This document shows positions 9,973 to 17,021 of a DNA stretch of 21,196 nucleotides, piece by piece. A model generated the notes under the pieces. The model saw nothing but the letters and a program-made list of their open reading frames with translations. It ran no database searches and was not told the origin of the DNA. The position numbers were made by a program, and so were the translations under genes. This DNA comes from Treponema sp. UBA4328 (GTDB taxonomy: Bacteria > Spirochaetota > Spirochaetia > Treponematales > Treponemataceae): assembly GCA_002394465.1 (NCBI GenBank), contig DGTU01000061.1:1-21196 (forward strand), given 5' to 3'. The stretch's first letter is position 1; each line of letters opens with the position of its first letter.

Positions 9973-10772
9973 CAGTTTCCTCCTTCCACAGAATATGCCG
10001 TCCAGTTTGAACATGAAACCGTATATTGTATTACGGCAATTCCAGTATTTCCTGACAGAAGCTCAGTCGTCTCAGGATATATCTTGAAATATGCAGTCTT
10101 TGCTGACAGCGATGAATTGCTTATCTGTTTGGCATAACCACTAATTATTGATTCACTTTGTTTTCCGGTTTCCTGAAATTTAAGGTATGTTGAACCATCG
10201 GGTTTCGTATAATTTGTCTGGGTTATAACTATATGTGCCGTCTGACAGGGCTTTAACTGAATTGAAAACCAGTCACAATCAACAATAGTTTTATTGTTAG
10301 TCAGATAACGTACACAAGTGAGGTTGCAGTTAAGCGGATATTCATAAAGAGTCGGCATGGAATCTGTATCATTCGGTTCAAACTGGTCTTTTCTTCCGTC
10401 CAGAGAAAAACCGTATGCATAATCACTGCCGGTAAAATATTTTTCTCCCCGGAGTTTATCAAGCCTGTATATATACAGATCTTTGTCAGGGAGTTCGCTG
10501 TCTGTGTATTCGGTCGCATTTCCTTCATATATGCATGTCCAGACAGGAGGATCGGTATCAAATGATTTCATCAGATAGAAACAGTCAGCCGCTTCATCTT
10601 TTTTCCATGACAAAAAAACTGTATGTTCCAGGCTTAATGAATCAGCCTGCGGAACATCTGCAAAAGGATCTTCCGGAGTTCTGAAAAGAACTTCATCAAA
10701 ATCATTGTTGTAACATGACAATAAAAATGACTGGATAAGCCCTAAAAGTAAGATTTTTTTAATATATTTCAT
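9972..10772 (-). CDS. Putative lipoprotein with FN3-like and PPC-like domains
   Basis: 266 residues from ATG 10772-10770. A longer in-frame start exists at 10826, but residue 1 of the shorter form begins the signal peptide (MKYIKKILLLGLIQSFLLS|C20), has a GGCGGTG site upstream and overlaps the upstream gene by 14 bases, so I use it. After the lipidated Cys20, residues about 40-125 resemble a fibronectin III-type fold (HTVFLSWKKDEAADCFYL, ATEYTDSELPDKDLYIYRL). Residues about 135-262 begin FEPNDTDSMPTLYE and include DCDWFSIQLKPCQTAHIVI. This is the usual look of a bacterial pre-peptidase C-terminal (PPC-like) domain, found in many secreted proteins, although no peptidase is attached here. The role is unknown; its place between the secretion genes and the RHS gene suggests an envelope accessory factor. 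Confidence 0.8.
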   Translation of the reverse strand: MKYIKKILLLGLIQSFLLSCYNNDFDEVLFRTPEDPFADVPQADSLSLEHTVFLSWKKDEAADCFYLMKSFDTDPPVWTCIYEGNATEYTDSELPDKDLYIYRLDKLRGEKYFTGSDYAYGFSLDGRKDQFEPNDTDSMPTLYEYPLNCNLTCVRYLTNNKTIVDCDWFSIQLKPCQTAHIVITQTNYTKPDGSTYLKFQETGKQSESIISGYAKQISNSSLSAKTAYFKIYPETTELLSGNTGIAVIQYTVSCSNWTAYSVEGGN

Positions 10773-11811
10773 TTTCACCGCCTGAATTATCCGATATAGG
10801 ATGGTTAGAAATATTAAATGAGGCACCGAGGGTCGGCTTCACGGAAACAAAACCGTCTCCATGCAGATGAAAGTCAAACGCTATTTCTGCAAACAGAGTC
10901 CATTTTTCATTAACGTTAAAGCCATAACCGGCTGAGGCTTCAACCGAAAAGACATTCTGATAGAAAAGCTTCTCGTCCTGATACTTCGGCTGTATCTTCA
11001 TAAATTCAATGCTATATGCGAATCCCGCGCCGCCGTATAAAGAATGTCTGGCATCAAAATGAACATGCGCAAAAAGTGGCAGACTGAATGAAACAGTATT
11101 TATTAAAAGCGGATAAGCATCGTTTTTATTTATTCCGATATTCCATGAAAGATTCAGACGGGCTGAAAAATCTATTGCGTTTCCTCCTTTAACAAGAAGA
11201 GGCAGAGGAGGATAATATTCAATACCTGCATTCAGGTCTGCAATACCCATAATCTTACTTCCCCAGTCACTGTCAACTGGAGTCCAGTAAGACAGTGATA
11301 CAGGTATGTATAATTTAACCGGACGTGTATCTTTTTCCCTGAGTACCTCAGTATTCAAACCTGATATATTTTCAATTCCGGACAGAACATTCCGGCACAA
11401 TGCATTCATAAACCTGTCATAATGCTCTATACTGTCAGCCGCAAAGAAATCCTGTACTACCTTTTTGTTTTGTGCATCATAAAGCTTAATTTCACAGGAC
11501 CAGTTTTTCTCATATTTTTTTATGTAGCCGTAGATTAAATAGTCAGAGTTTTCTGCAGCACATATCTTATTTGCATCAATTATAGTCAGTGGTATTCCGT
11601 ATTTATTTTCTGGAGCAAGAGAAAAACTGATAAGCCCTTCAAACCAGTACTTTTCCAGTTCCTTATATAACTTTTCCGCAGGATCAAATGGCGCTGCTGT
11701 TTTATTTCCTCTGGCATCATAAACTGCAACCGGTGCAATTTTTATCTCTGCAGCAAATAAAACAGAAAAATTAAACAGGACAAGCACGACAGATAATATT
11801 TTTTTACCCAT
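10759..11811 (-). CDS. Predicted outer-membrane protein: periplasmic domain plus beta-barrel
   Basis: 350 residues from ATG 11811-11809, overlapping the previous gene by 8 bases. Residues 1-20 are a Sec signal peptide (LFNFSVLFA|A). Residues about 22-155 alternate helices and strands (IKIAPVAVYDARGNK, SDYLIYGYIKKYEKNWSCEI, LYDAQNKKVVQDFF), resembling the TolB-N/CsgG-type fold of envelope proteins that sense or recruit partners. Residues about 165-340 are amphipathic beta strands rich in aromatic and glycine residues (SLYGGAGFAYSIEF, SVEASAGYGF, WTLFAEIAFDFHLH), as in a small outer-membrane barrel. Fold calls are by eye. In this operon it could dock the secretin, serve as a surface receptor for the RHS protein, or be an unrelated porin-like protein. 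No family symbol is justified. Confidence 0.75.
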   Translation of the reverse strand: MGKKILSVVLVLFNFSVLFAAEIKIAPVAVYDARGNKTAAPFDPAEKLYKELEKYWFEGLISFSLAPENKYGIPLTIIDANKICAAENSDYLIYGYIKKYEKNWSCEIKLYDAQNKKVVQDFFAADSIEHYDRFMNALCRNVLSGIENISGLNTEVLREKDTRPVKLYIPVSLSYWTPVDSDWGSKIMGIADLNAGIEYYPPLPLLVKGGNAIDFSARLNLSWNIGINKNDAYPLLINTVSFSLPLFAHVHFDARHSLYGGAGFAYSIEFMKIQPKYQDEKLFYQNVFSVEASAGYGFNVNEKWTLFAEIAFDFHLHGDGFVSVKPTLGASFNISNHPISDNSGGENEIY

Positions 11812-12361
11812 TTAGTCCTTCCTTTTCTGCCATAATAGATTGTTCAATTTTAAGGATTTCCTCATCAGAAGCCCCGTTCTGTTTAAGAATCATGATATCT
11901 TCCATAATTTCCATATACGAAGAACTGTCCGACCGGTTCTTATAGAACAGACTTTTTGCCTTATAAAGCCTGCATTCCATATCGTCAGCATGCAGCTGCA
12001 TAAGCTTCTTGTATTCATCGTATGAATCTGAGTATCTGCCTGCTTTATATAATAAAAGTGCATTTTTCTTTGCTTTAATGAAACTAGTGTCTCTTTCAGC
12101 AGTATCTATCGTTTTCTGTTTATTTTCCGAAAGAATCCCGTCATAGGTTCTGTTCATTACAAATATCTGGTCATTAAGTCTCTCAATCTGAAGGCTTTCA
12201 TTTTCCTTAAATCCGGCAAGAGATGTTTCAAAACTATCAATTTTCTCATCAAGGAGCTTAACGGAGTTTCTGAGGCTGATGATATGCAAAAGCATGATAA
12301 TCTGAGAAATAAAAAATATACTTATAACCACAATGACAGCAGATGTTTTTCTATTAATCAT
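11804..12361 (-). CDS. Membrane-anchored coiled-coil/TPR-like protein
   Basis: 185 residues from ATG 12361-12359, overlapping the lipoprotein gene before it by 8 bases. Residues about 8-28 form one transmembrane segment (VVISIFFISQIIMLLHI), followed by a heptad-like coiled coil at about 30-80 (LRNSVKLLDEKIDSFETSL). Residues about 92-185 are helical and look like one or two tetratricopeptide-type hairpins (ALLLYKAGRYSDSYDEYKKL). The topology suggests a short cytoplasmic N-terminus with the rest in the periplasm. It may act as a scaffold in the secretion machine. This is inferred only from its form and its position directly behind the platform genes; I do not recognise a homologue by name. Confidence 0.75.
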   Translation of the reverse strand: MINRKTSAVIVVISIFFISQIIMLLHIISLRNSVKLLDEKIDSFETSLAGFKENESLQIERLNDQIFVMNRTYDGILSENKQKTIDTAERDTSFIKAKKNALLLYKAGRYSDSYDEYKKLMQLHADDMECRLYKAKSLFYKNRSDSSSYMEIMEDIMILKQNGASDEEILKIEQSIMAEKEGLNG

Positions 12362-12821
12362 TTTTCATTCTCCTCAAAATAACTTCCCGTAAATATCGCC
12401 TGTCTTTCCGCTCCTCTATTTCAAGGGACTTATCAATCATCTTAAGTGCATCATGAAGTTCATTTTCATCAAGCAGCTTTTCTGCAAGTTCAGCATAATA
12501 GTTACCGCTTCCCATCCTGAAATACAGAAGTGTTCCTGCCCTCACCATGGTAGTAATTTCTACAGTTTCATATCCGCGCTTTTGTGCTGTAACAGCAGTT
12601 TCCTTTTCTACATCACACGGAAACAGGAGTCTGCCGTAGATATCTGTCCTTCCAGCCTCCTTCCCGTCAATAAGAATGGATACGTCCATAAGTTCATTGT
12701 TCTCATAGTCATACACCATGACAAACACAGAATCCATTTTATTATCCGGGGCAGATGTACATGAACAGAGAAGCAGAATTAATGCCATAAATACAGTATA
12801 AATATTCAAGTTAAGTCTCAT
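12354..12821 (-). CDS. Small lipoprotein with PEGA/carboxypeptidase-regulatory-like domain
   Basis: 155 residues from ATG 12821-12819, sharing 4 bases with the preceding platform gene. The signal peptide runs to LLLCS|C21. Residues about 30-105 look like a small Ig-type sandwich of the PEGA or carboxypeptidase-regulatory class (VFVMVYDYENNELMDVSILI, GRTDIYGRLLFP, AVTAQKRGYETVEI). Residues about 108-150 are helical and TPR-like (YAELAEKLLDENELHDALKM). T2SS operons often need a pilotin lipoprotein to carry the secretin to the outer membrane, and no classical pilotin (GspS) is visible. This gene, right after the core T2SS genes, is one candidate for that role; this is inference. The other two lipoproteins in the operon are alternatives. 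Confidence 0.75.
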   Translation of the reverse strand: MRLNLNIYTVFMALILLLCSCTSAPDNKMDSVFVMVYDYENNELMDVSILIDGKEAGRTDIYGRLLFPCDVEKETAVTAQKRGYETVEITTMVRAGTLLYFRMGSGNYYAELAEKLLDENELHDALKMIDKSLEIEERKDRRYLREVILRRMKND

Positions 12822-14203
12822 CTGTTTACCTCATAATATTCACCGCGGAGTTTTGCACTGAACCCTTTTTCAGTCCGTATGCAGTAGTCCCCGCCTGTTT
12901 CCGAATCTGTAAGTACAAATTTGTATATGCTTCCCATATCTTCATCCTTTGCAAGAACCAGAGTTACACCGTTTGATTTTGTAATTCCAATATATGCAAG
13001 GTTTCTATGCAGAATTGATACTTTCCGCGGGACAGTGTTTTGTAAACCAGAGGTACGTGCCGCATGTTGAACAGAAGAAGTTTTTGGAACAGGACTTTTG
13101 TAAAAGATTCTGTCAATTTCAGACACTTCAATCTTTTTGTCAGCATATTCGGCAATCATAGAGTCATCCTTCTTCAATTCAATACCCGTATCAAAACATA
13201 CGGTTGTCTGTATTCTGTTATTCTCCGGAGTGTTATAAATCCGCAGGCTCTTTATATCCGTAAGGTTTTCCTGACCGCTCTGTATTGCATTTATAAAAGT
13301 CAGTATATTTTTGCTCGATGAGAGGATATAGAATTCAACTTCCGCGCTGTCGGCATTTCCACGCAGCTGTATGTACTGCTCATGGCAGTTATTTTTATGC
13401 AGGACATTCCGGATGTTCTTAATATATTCAGAAAGCCTTTTGGACTGTTTATCTTTAGTCCTGCGGTTCATTCGTGAAATTTCAGCTGAATAAAAATCAA
13501 TTTTTTCTTCAACGCTCAACTTTTCGTCAGGAGCCTTTATTGATTTTGCAAACTCGCCTGTATATGTAACCGTCTCTTTCCCGTCTTTTATTTTTGTTCT
13601 GTTCATTTTTATTGAACAGAATGCACTGCCCTGTTCAAAGTTAGAAAGGATTCCTGCCGTATCTTTTGCAGTAAGTTCAACAGTAAATGTATTTCCTTCT
13701 ATATAGACATTCTCTATCGTCGCCTTACTGGTTACTGCAGAATATATGCGTTCAATGTATGGATAGACTTTTTCATATTCAGACTGCTTATTTTTGCTGT
13801 ATTCTGCCTGGAGCTTTTCAAGTTTCTCAAGTTTTGCTTTTCTGGCCTGCTCTTCTTCAAGTTTTATTTTTTCAATTTTTTTCAGCTGTTCAGCGTCTTC
13901 TATTTTTTTTACTGCAGCACGCTGTATGGTCAGGACAAGGATTCCGGCAATAACGCAGCATATAAGAATTATAAGTATTGCTTTCTTAACGTTTTTCTCA
14001 TAAAGTATTTCATCACGCGATATATAAATATCGTATTGCCCTTTTAACTTTGTCTTTACGAGCAGGATGTTCCGTTCGCATACCTCAAAAGGATACATAT
14101 CCATAAGTTCAGTCTTCGCCTCAAGAAGTCTTTTCTTTCGTGTATGAGATTTCAGGATAAGTGTAAACTTTGGACAGTCTGCCAGATGGTTATGCTCCGT
14201 CAT
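12818..14203 (-). CDS. Predicted fused T2SS platform protein (GspL/PilN + GspM/PilO + GspC/PilP-like)
   Basis: 461 residues from ATG 14203-14201, overlapping gspK by 4 bases. Residues 1-72 are a short cytoplasmic part, far smaller than the usual actin-like domain of GspL. One transmembrane helix follows at about 74-93 (AILIILICCVIAGILVLTI), then a strongly charged coiled coil at about 98-145. Residues about 150-225 (IENVYIEGNTFTVELTAKD) and 270-340 (YIQLRGNADSAEVEFYILS) look like two successive ferredoxin-like folds of the PilN/GspL and PilO/GspM kind. The C-terminus, about 364-461, has a proline linker (FYKSPVPKTSS) and a small beta domain (LAYIGITKSNGVTLVLAKD, then GGDYCIRTEKGFSAKLRGEYYEV) with the pattern of the PilP/GspC homology region, which binds the secretin N0 domain. 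No separate gspC, gspL or gspM is present. The fusion is read from topology and motif pattern; family membership needs a profile search. Confidence 0.72.
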   Translation of the reverse strand: MTEHNHLADCPKFTLILKSHTRKKRLLEAKTELMDMYPFEVCERNILLVKTKLKGQYDIYISRDEILYEKNVKKAILIILICCVIAGILVLTIQRAAVKKIEDAEQLKKIEKIKLEEEQARKAKLEKLEKLQAEYSKNKQSEYEKVYPYIERIYSAVTSKATIENVYIEGNTFTVELTAKDTAGILSNFEQGSAFCSIKMNRTKIKDGKETVTYTGEFAKSIKAPDEKLSVEEKIDFYSAEISRMNRRTKDKQSKRLSEYIKNIRNVLHKNNCHEQYIQLRGNADSAEVEFYILSSSKNILTFINAIQSGQENLTDIKSLRIYNTPENNRIQTTVCFDTGIELKKDDSMIAEYADKKIEVSEIDRIFYKSPVPKTSSVQHAARTSGLQNTVPRKVSILHRNLAYIGITKSNGVTLVLAKDEDMGSIYKFVLTDSETGGDYCIRTEKGFSAKLRGEYYEVNR

Positions 14204-15018
14204 AAAATACCACCCTTTAGCGAGACATTTTTTTCAACAAGAATATATTTTTCTATTCTCTTCTGATCATATTTTTCAGGAACTGCGGCAAAGACGGCAT
14301 GACATCTGCATTTTCCCGTATCAAAGCTTACTTCCCAGAAAAGTGTCTTAAATCCGATGAAATCAAATAAAGCATGATTTTCTCTGATTCCAAGAATATG
14401 CGCCAGTTCTTCTGCATCAGTATCTGAGTTCAGTTTTTCCCGTATAAGCATGGCCTTTCTTTCACTGCCGTTTATATTGTAAAAATCAAGTACAGCCCTG
14501 ATGAAATCGGCACTCATAAAATGAATGTTCATCGGCGGAAAAGAGTTAATGAGCGGAAACGGACTCTTACATTCAAAATTCTGTTCAATTTCTGCAATTA
14601 TTTTTTTATCTGAAAAAGCCGGATTAACCCAGCCGTATTCTGAGAATACTGCATCCCCATTTTCACTTATGTACCTGCGAAAGGCATCATTCTTAAGGAT
14701 TTTTTCGGACAGAAAGTTTTTATTGATTCCTGTAGAAACATCCTTCACGCTAAAATCACAATCACATACACCGGAAATTAACGATTCTGCGTGATATGTA
14801 TCTGCATCTTTCCGGTATTCTTTTAAGCCTTGCAGACTTGCTTCAATGGTAAGCAGGATTGTTTCAGCCTCTTTTTCAGCCTCAACAGACTTCCTGTAAG
14901 TATCAATCTTTTTACCGTTCGCGCTGACAAACATTGCAAGCGAAAGCGTTATCAGGGAAAGAGAAAATATTACTGTCATTGCCAGCGGAGTTGAAAAGCC
15001 GCTTTCACTGTCATTCAT
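14200..15018 (-). CDS. gspK: GspK-like minor pseudopilin
   Basis: 272 residues from ATG 15018-15016, overlapping gspJ by 8 bases. The N-terminus is a short leader MNDSESG followed by FSTPLAMTVIFSLSLITL, a type III prepilin signal cleaved between Gly7 and Phe8. Mature position 5 is Leu rather than Glu, as is normal for GspK and unlike other pseudopilins. A large globular domain follows, including RAVLDFYNINGSERKAMLI, where GspK proteins have helical saposin-like insertions. In T2SS, GspK sits at the tip of the pseudopilus with GspI and GspJ. The order G-(small ORF)-J-K matches standard T2SS operons, which supports the call. Sequence outside the N-terminus is not distinctive by eye. Confidence 0.8.
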   Translation of the reverse strand: MNDSESGFSTPLAMTVIFSLSLITLSLAMFVSANGKKIDTYRKSVEAEKEAETILLTIEASLQGLKEYRKDADTYHAESLISGVCDCDFSVKDVSTGINKNFLSEKILKNDAFRRYISENGDAVFSEYGWVNPAFSDKKIIAEIEQNFECKSPFPLINSFPPMNIHFMSADFIRAVLDFYNINGSERKAMLIREKLNSDTDAEELAHILGIRENHALFDFIGFKTLFWEVSFDTGKCRCHAVFAAVPEKYDQKRIEKYILVEKNVSLKGGIL

Positions 15019-15409
15019 AAATAATTCCAGGCCTTATAAATTCACGGCATATATAGTTTTTGCCGGAAAACATCCATTCAATTTCTATTCCTTCATATTT
15101 TCTTTTCTTATCGCAAACAGAAGAAACTTCCTTTATTTCAAAACCTTTTTTCACCCCTGATGCCCTTAAGCTTTCTTCGAGGGATATTCTTTGCTTTTCA
15201 AATTCTTTCTCAAACTTTTTCCAATATGGTACCTGTATCTTTTGTATTTCCTTCCTTATATAAGCATCTATATCAAGAACCGTACGGGCCCGTCTTGAAT
15301 AATCTTCAGTACGGACAATATTACGCCTGACATTTATAAATACTGAACTAAACAGCATGCATGCAATGAGAAAAATTAAAATTGCCGCCATCAGTTCACT
15401 CAGCCTCAT
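15011..15409 (-). CDS. gspJ: GspJ-like minor pseudopilin starting without a leader peptide
   Basis: 132 residues from ATG 15409-15407, with GGGAGCG just upstream. The protein starts MRLSELMAAILIFLIACMLF, the hydrophobic N-terminal helix of a mature pseudopilin with Glu at position 5, but without the usual positively charged leader and Gly cleavage site. The in-frame upstream codons are TAG GGA GCG CAA, so no longer start is possible. Either the leader is truly absent or a frameshift separates it. Residues 30-132 are a small charged alpha/beta domain (WKKFEKEFEKQRISLEESL, YEGIEIEWMFSGKNYICREF), shorter than typical GspJ (about 190). Position between gspG and gspK makes J the best call; H or I are alternatives. 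Confidence 0.68.
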   Translation of the reverse strand: MRLSELMAAILIFLIACMLFSSVFINVRRNIVRTEDYSRRARTVLDIDAYIRKEIQKIQVPYWKKFEKEFEKQRISLEESLRASGVKKGFEIKEVSSVCDKKRKYEGIEIEWMFSGKNYICREFIRPGIIYE

Positions 15410-15539
15410 TTGCGCTCCCTATAATTTTTTCAGCGATTCCTTCCTGATACGATGTCGTCCTCTGTATACTGGCAATGGAAGACAGAATTCCAGAGACAAG
15501 AGCCAAAAAAACTGCAATTATAACCATTTCCCTCAGCAC
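15396..15539 (-). CDS. Very small membrane ORF in the gspH/gspI position
   Basis: An open frame from GTG 15539-15537 (or internal ATG 15527-15525) to TGA 15398-15396 encodes about 47 or 43 residues: a hydrophobic helix (REMVIIAVFLALVSGILSS) followed by a short polar tail (SIQRTTSYQEGIAEKI). It fills the gap between gspG and gspJ and overlaps gspJ by 14 bases, which suggests translational coupling. The Glu before a 16-residue hydrophobic run recalls the N-helix of GspI, but there is no Gly cleavage site and no globular domain, whereas GspI is normally about 120 residues. It could be a minimal or decayed GspI or a small unrelated membrane peptide. Expression is not proven. Confidence 0.5.
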   Translation of the reverse strand: MLREMVIIAVFLALVSGILSSIASIQRTTSYQEGIAEKIIGSANEAE

Positions 15540-15543
15540 AGCC

Positions 15544-15999
15544 TTACTCCCAGCTCTTTATGTCTTCGTTCTTGCCTTCACCACCTTCCATTCCGTCTGC
15601 TCCGAAGCTTCTTATTCCGTAAGGAGATCCGTCAGAAGCCGGCGATGTATATTCATATTCATAGCCCCATGGATCTTTTGGAGGATCCTTATAAAGATAA
15701 GGACCTCCCCATCTGTCACAGGCCGGCGATTCCTCAGGCCGTTTTCTCAGTACCTTTAATCCCTGTTCCTGAGACGGATAATTTCCGCAGTCGATGTAAT
15801 ATGCTTCCAGTGCAGTTGCAAAGCTCTCTATCTGTGCCCTTGCTGCTGCTCCCCTCGATTTTTCAAGGCTGCCCACAGCAATAAAGCCTACACTTGTCGT
15901 CAGGATTAGTATTATTGCAATGACAATCAGGGTTTCCATAAAAGTCCATCCGTCATCATTTTTCAGAAATACCTGCCACAAGGCTTTTATTTTTTTCAT
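15544..15999 (-). CDS. gspG: Major pseudopilin GspG
   Basis: 151 residues from ATG 15999-15997, preceded by a GGGGG ribosome site, sharing 4 bases with gspF. A 17-residue leader ends in Gly17, then WTFMETLIVIAIILILTT gives the conserved hydrophobic helix with Glu at mature position 5. The usual Phe at +1 is Trp. The globular part has the GspG signature: RAQIESFATALEAYYIDCG, NYPSQEQGLKVL, GGPYLYKDPPKDPWGYEYEY, and a C-terminal acidic loop (FGADGMEGGEGKNEDI) that corresponds to the calcium-binding site of this family. GspG polymerises into the periplasmic pseudopilus that pushes substrates through the secretin. The length is normal for the family. Confidence 0.95.
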   Translation of the reverse strand: MKKIKALWQVFLKNDDGWTFMETLIVIAIILILTTSVGFIAVGSLEKSRGAAARAQIESFATALEAYYIDCGNYPSQEQGLKVLRKRPEESPACDRWGGPYLYKDPPKDPWGYEYEYTSPASDGSPYGIRSFGADGMEGGEGKNEDIKSWE

Positions 16000-17021
16000 A
16001 AATCCCCCAGAAGATTGAATACAGGAATAACGAAACGCACGATGATTCCTGCGATTATTAACCCGGTAACAAGTATAAAAACTGGTTCAGCAGACTGTGC
16101 TATTCCTGTAAGCATATTTTCACTCTCACGTGAATAATAGTTACACAGTTCAGCAAATGCCTCTCCGGTTTTACCATTCTGCTCAGCAGTTTTTACCCAG
16201 ACCGTAAAATATTCAGGGAACAGTTTCTCCTTTTCAAAGGAATCACCGACACCCCCTCCGTCACTAATATCAGCAGTAACGGATTCGACAGCTTTCTTTA
16301 TTCTCCTGTTAGAAAGGACTCCTCCGGCAAGCGCAAGACTCTCCACCAGAGGAAAACAGTTTTCAGAAAGCAGTTTCATTGCAAAAGAAAAATCATGCAT
16401 CTGAAGTACAAGCAGAAAATTTTTGACAAAAGGAACTTTAAGTAAAATGCAGTCAGCAGTATAAGCAGCTTTCGCACAGAATCTCCGGAGCATCATAAGA
16501 ACAGCCGCAGAAATAATTAATAGGAGGACTACAATGCCAAATGCAAAAAAATGTTTTTTTATGCCTTCTGCCTGTACCACAATGTTTTCTGATGATTCAG
16601 TAAAGGCTTCGAAAACTTCCTCAAGTCCCGGGAGAACAAAAAAAGCAAGAATAAAAATCACCACAAGTGCCGTTACGAGAACAATTGCAGGATATAACAA
16701 AGCCTGAGTTATTTTTTTATGAATGTTTTTTCTTTCCTTCAGATAAACTGACAGGTGAGCGAAAACATCCCCCGTCGTTCCGCTTTTCTCCCCTATGGAA
16801 ACAAGCGGGATATATAAAGAAGGAAAAAGCTTTTTGTGTTCCCCCAGCGCATCTGAGAGCCTTTTTCCTTCGTTTACTTCTTTAAGCACACCCTTAATAA
16901 ATTTCTTCTCATTTTTCCGTGAAAACAGTCCGTAACATATACGAAGCGCATCCTGCAGTGAGAGCGAAGAAGAAAGAAGGGAACTCATCGTCTGTGTAAA
17001 AAGAAGGACATCAATCTTCAT
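15996..17021 (-). CDS. gspF: Inner-membrane platform protein GspF
   Basis: 341 residues from ATG 17021-17019, overlapping gspE by 4 bases (ATGA). Two repeated T2SSF domains are visible: residues about 5-125, ending in a long hydrophobic helix (ALLYPAIVLVTALVVIFILAFF), and about 205-335, containing LLSENCFPLVESLALAGGVL, GDSFEKEKLFPEYFTVWV and the final FILVTGLIIAGIIVRFVIPV helix. A middle transmembrane helix lies near 158-176. Typical GspF is about 400 residues; here the N-terminal cytoplasmic extension of about 60 residues is missing, as in some PilC relatives. GspF links the ATPase GspE to pseudopilus assembly. The start follows directly from the coupling with gspE and I see no in-frame alternative to prefer. 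Confidence 0.94.
   Translation of the reverse strand: MKIDVLLFTQTMSSLLSSSLSLQDALRICYGLFSRKNEKKFIKGVLKEVNEGKRLSDALGEHKKLFPSLYIPLVSIGEKSGTTGDVFAHLSVYLKERKNIHKKITQALLYPAIVLVTALVVIFILAFFVLPGLEEVFEAFTESSENIVVQAEGIKKHFFAFGIVVLLLIISAAVLMMLRRFCAKAAYTADCILLKVPFVKNFLLVLQMHDFSFAMKLLSENCFPLVESLALAGGVLSNRRIKKAVESVTADISDGGGVGDSFEKEKLFPEYFTVWVKTAEQNGKTGEAFAELCNYYSRESENMLTGIAQSAEPVFILVTGLIIAGIIVRFVIPVFNLLGDL

Noticed and set aside
15357..15884. Plus-strand ORF of 175 codons opposite gspG
   Set aside because: It has low-complexity Ser/Leu/Pro composition and lies antisense to the clearly conserved GspG.
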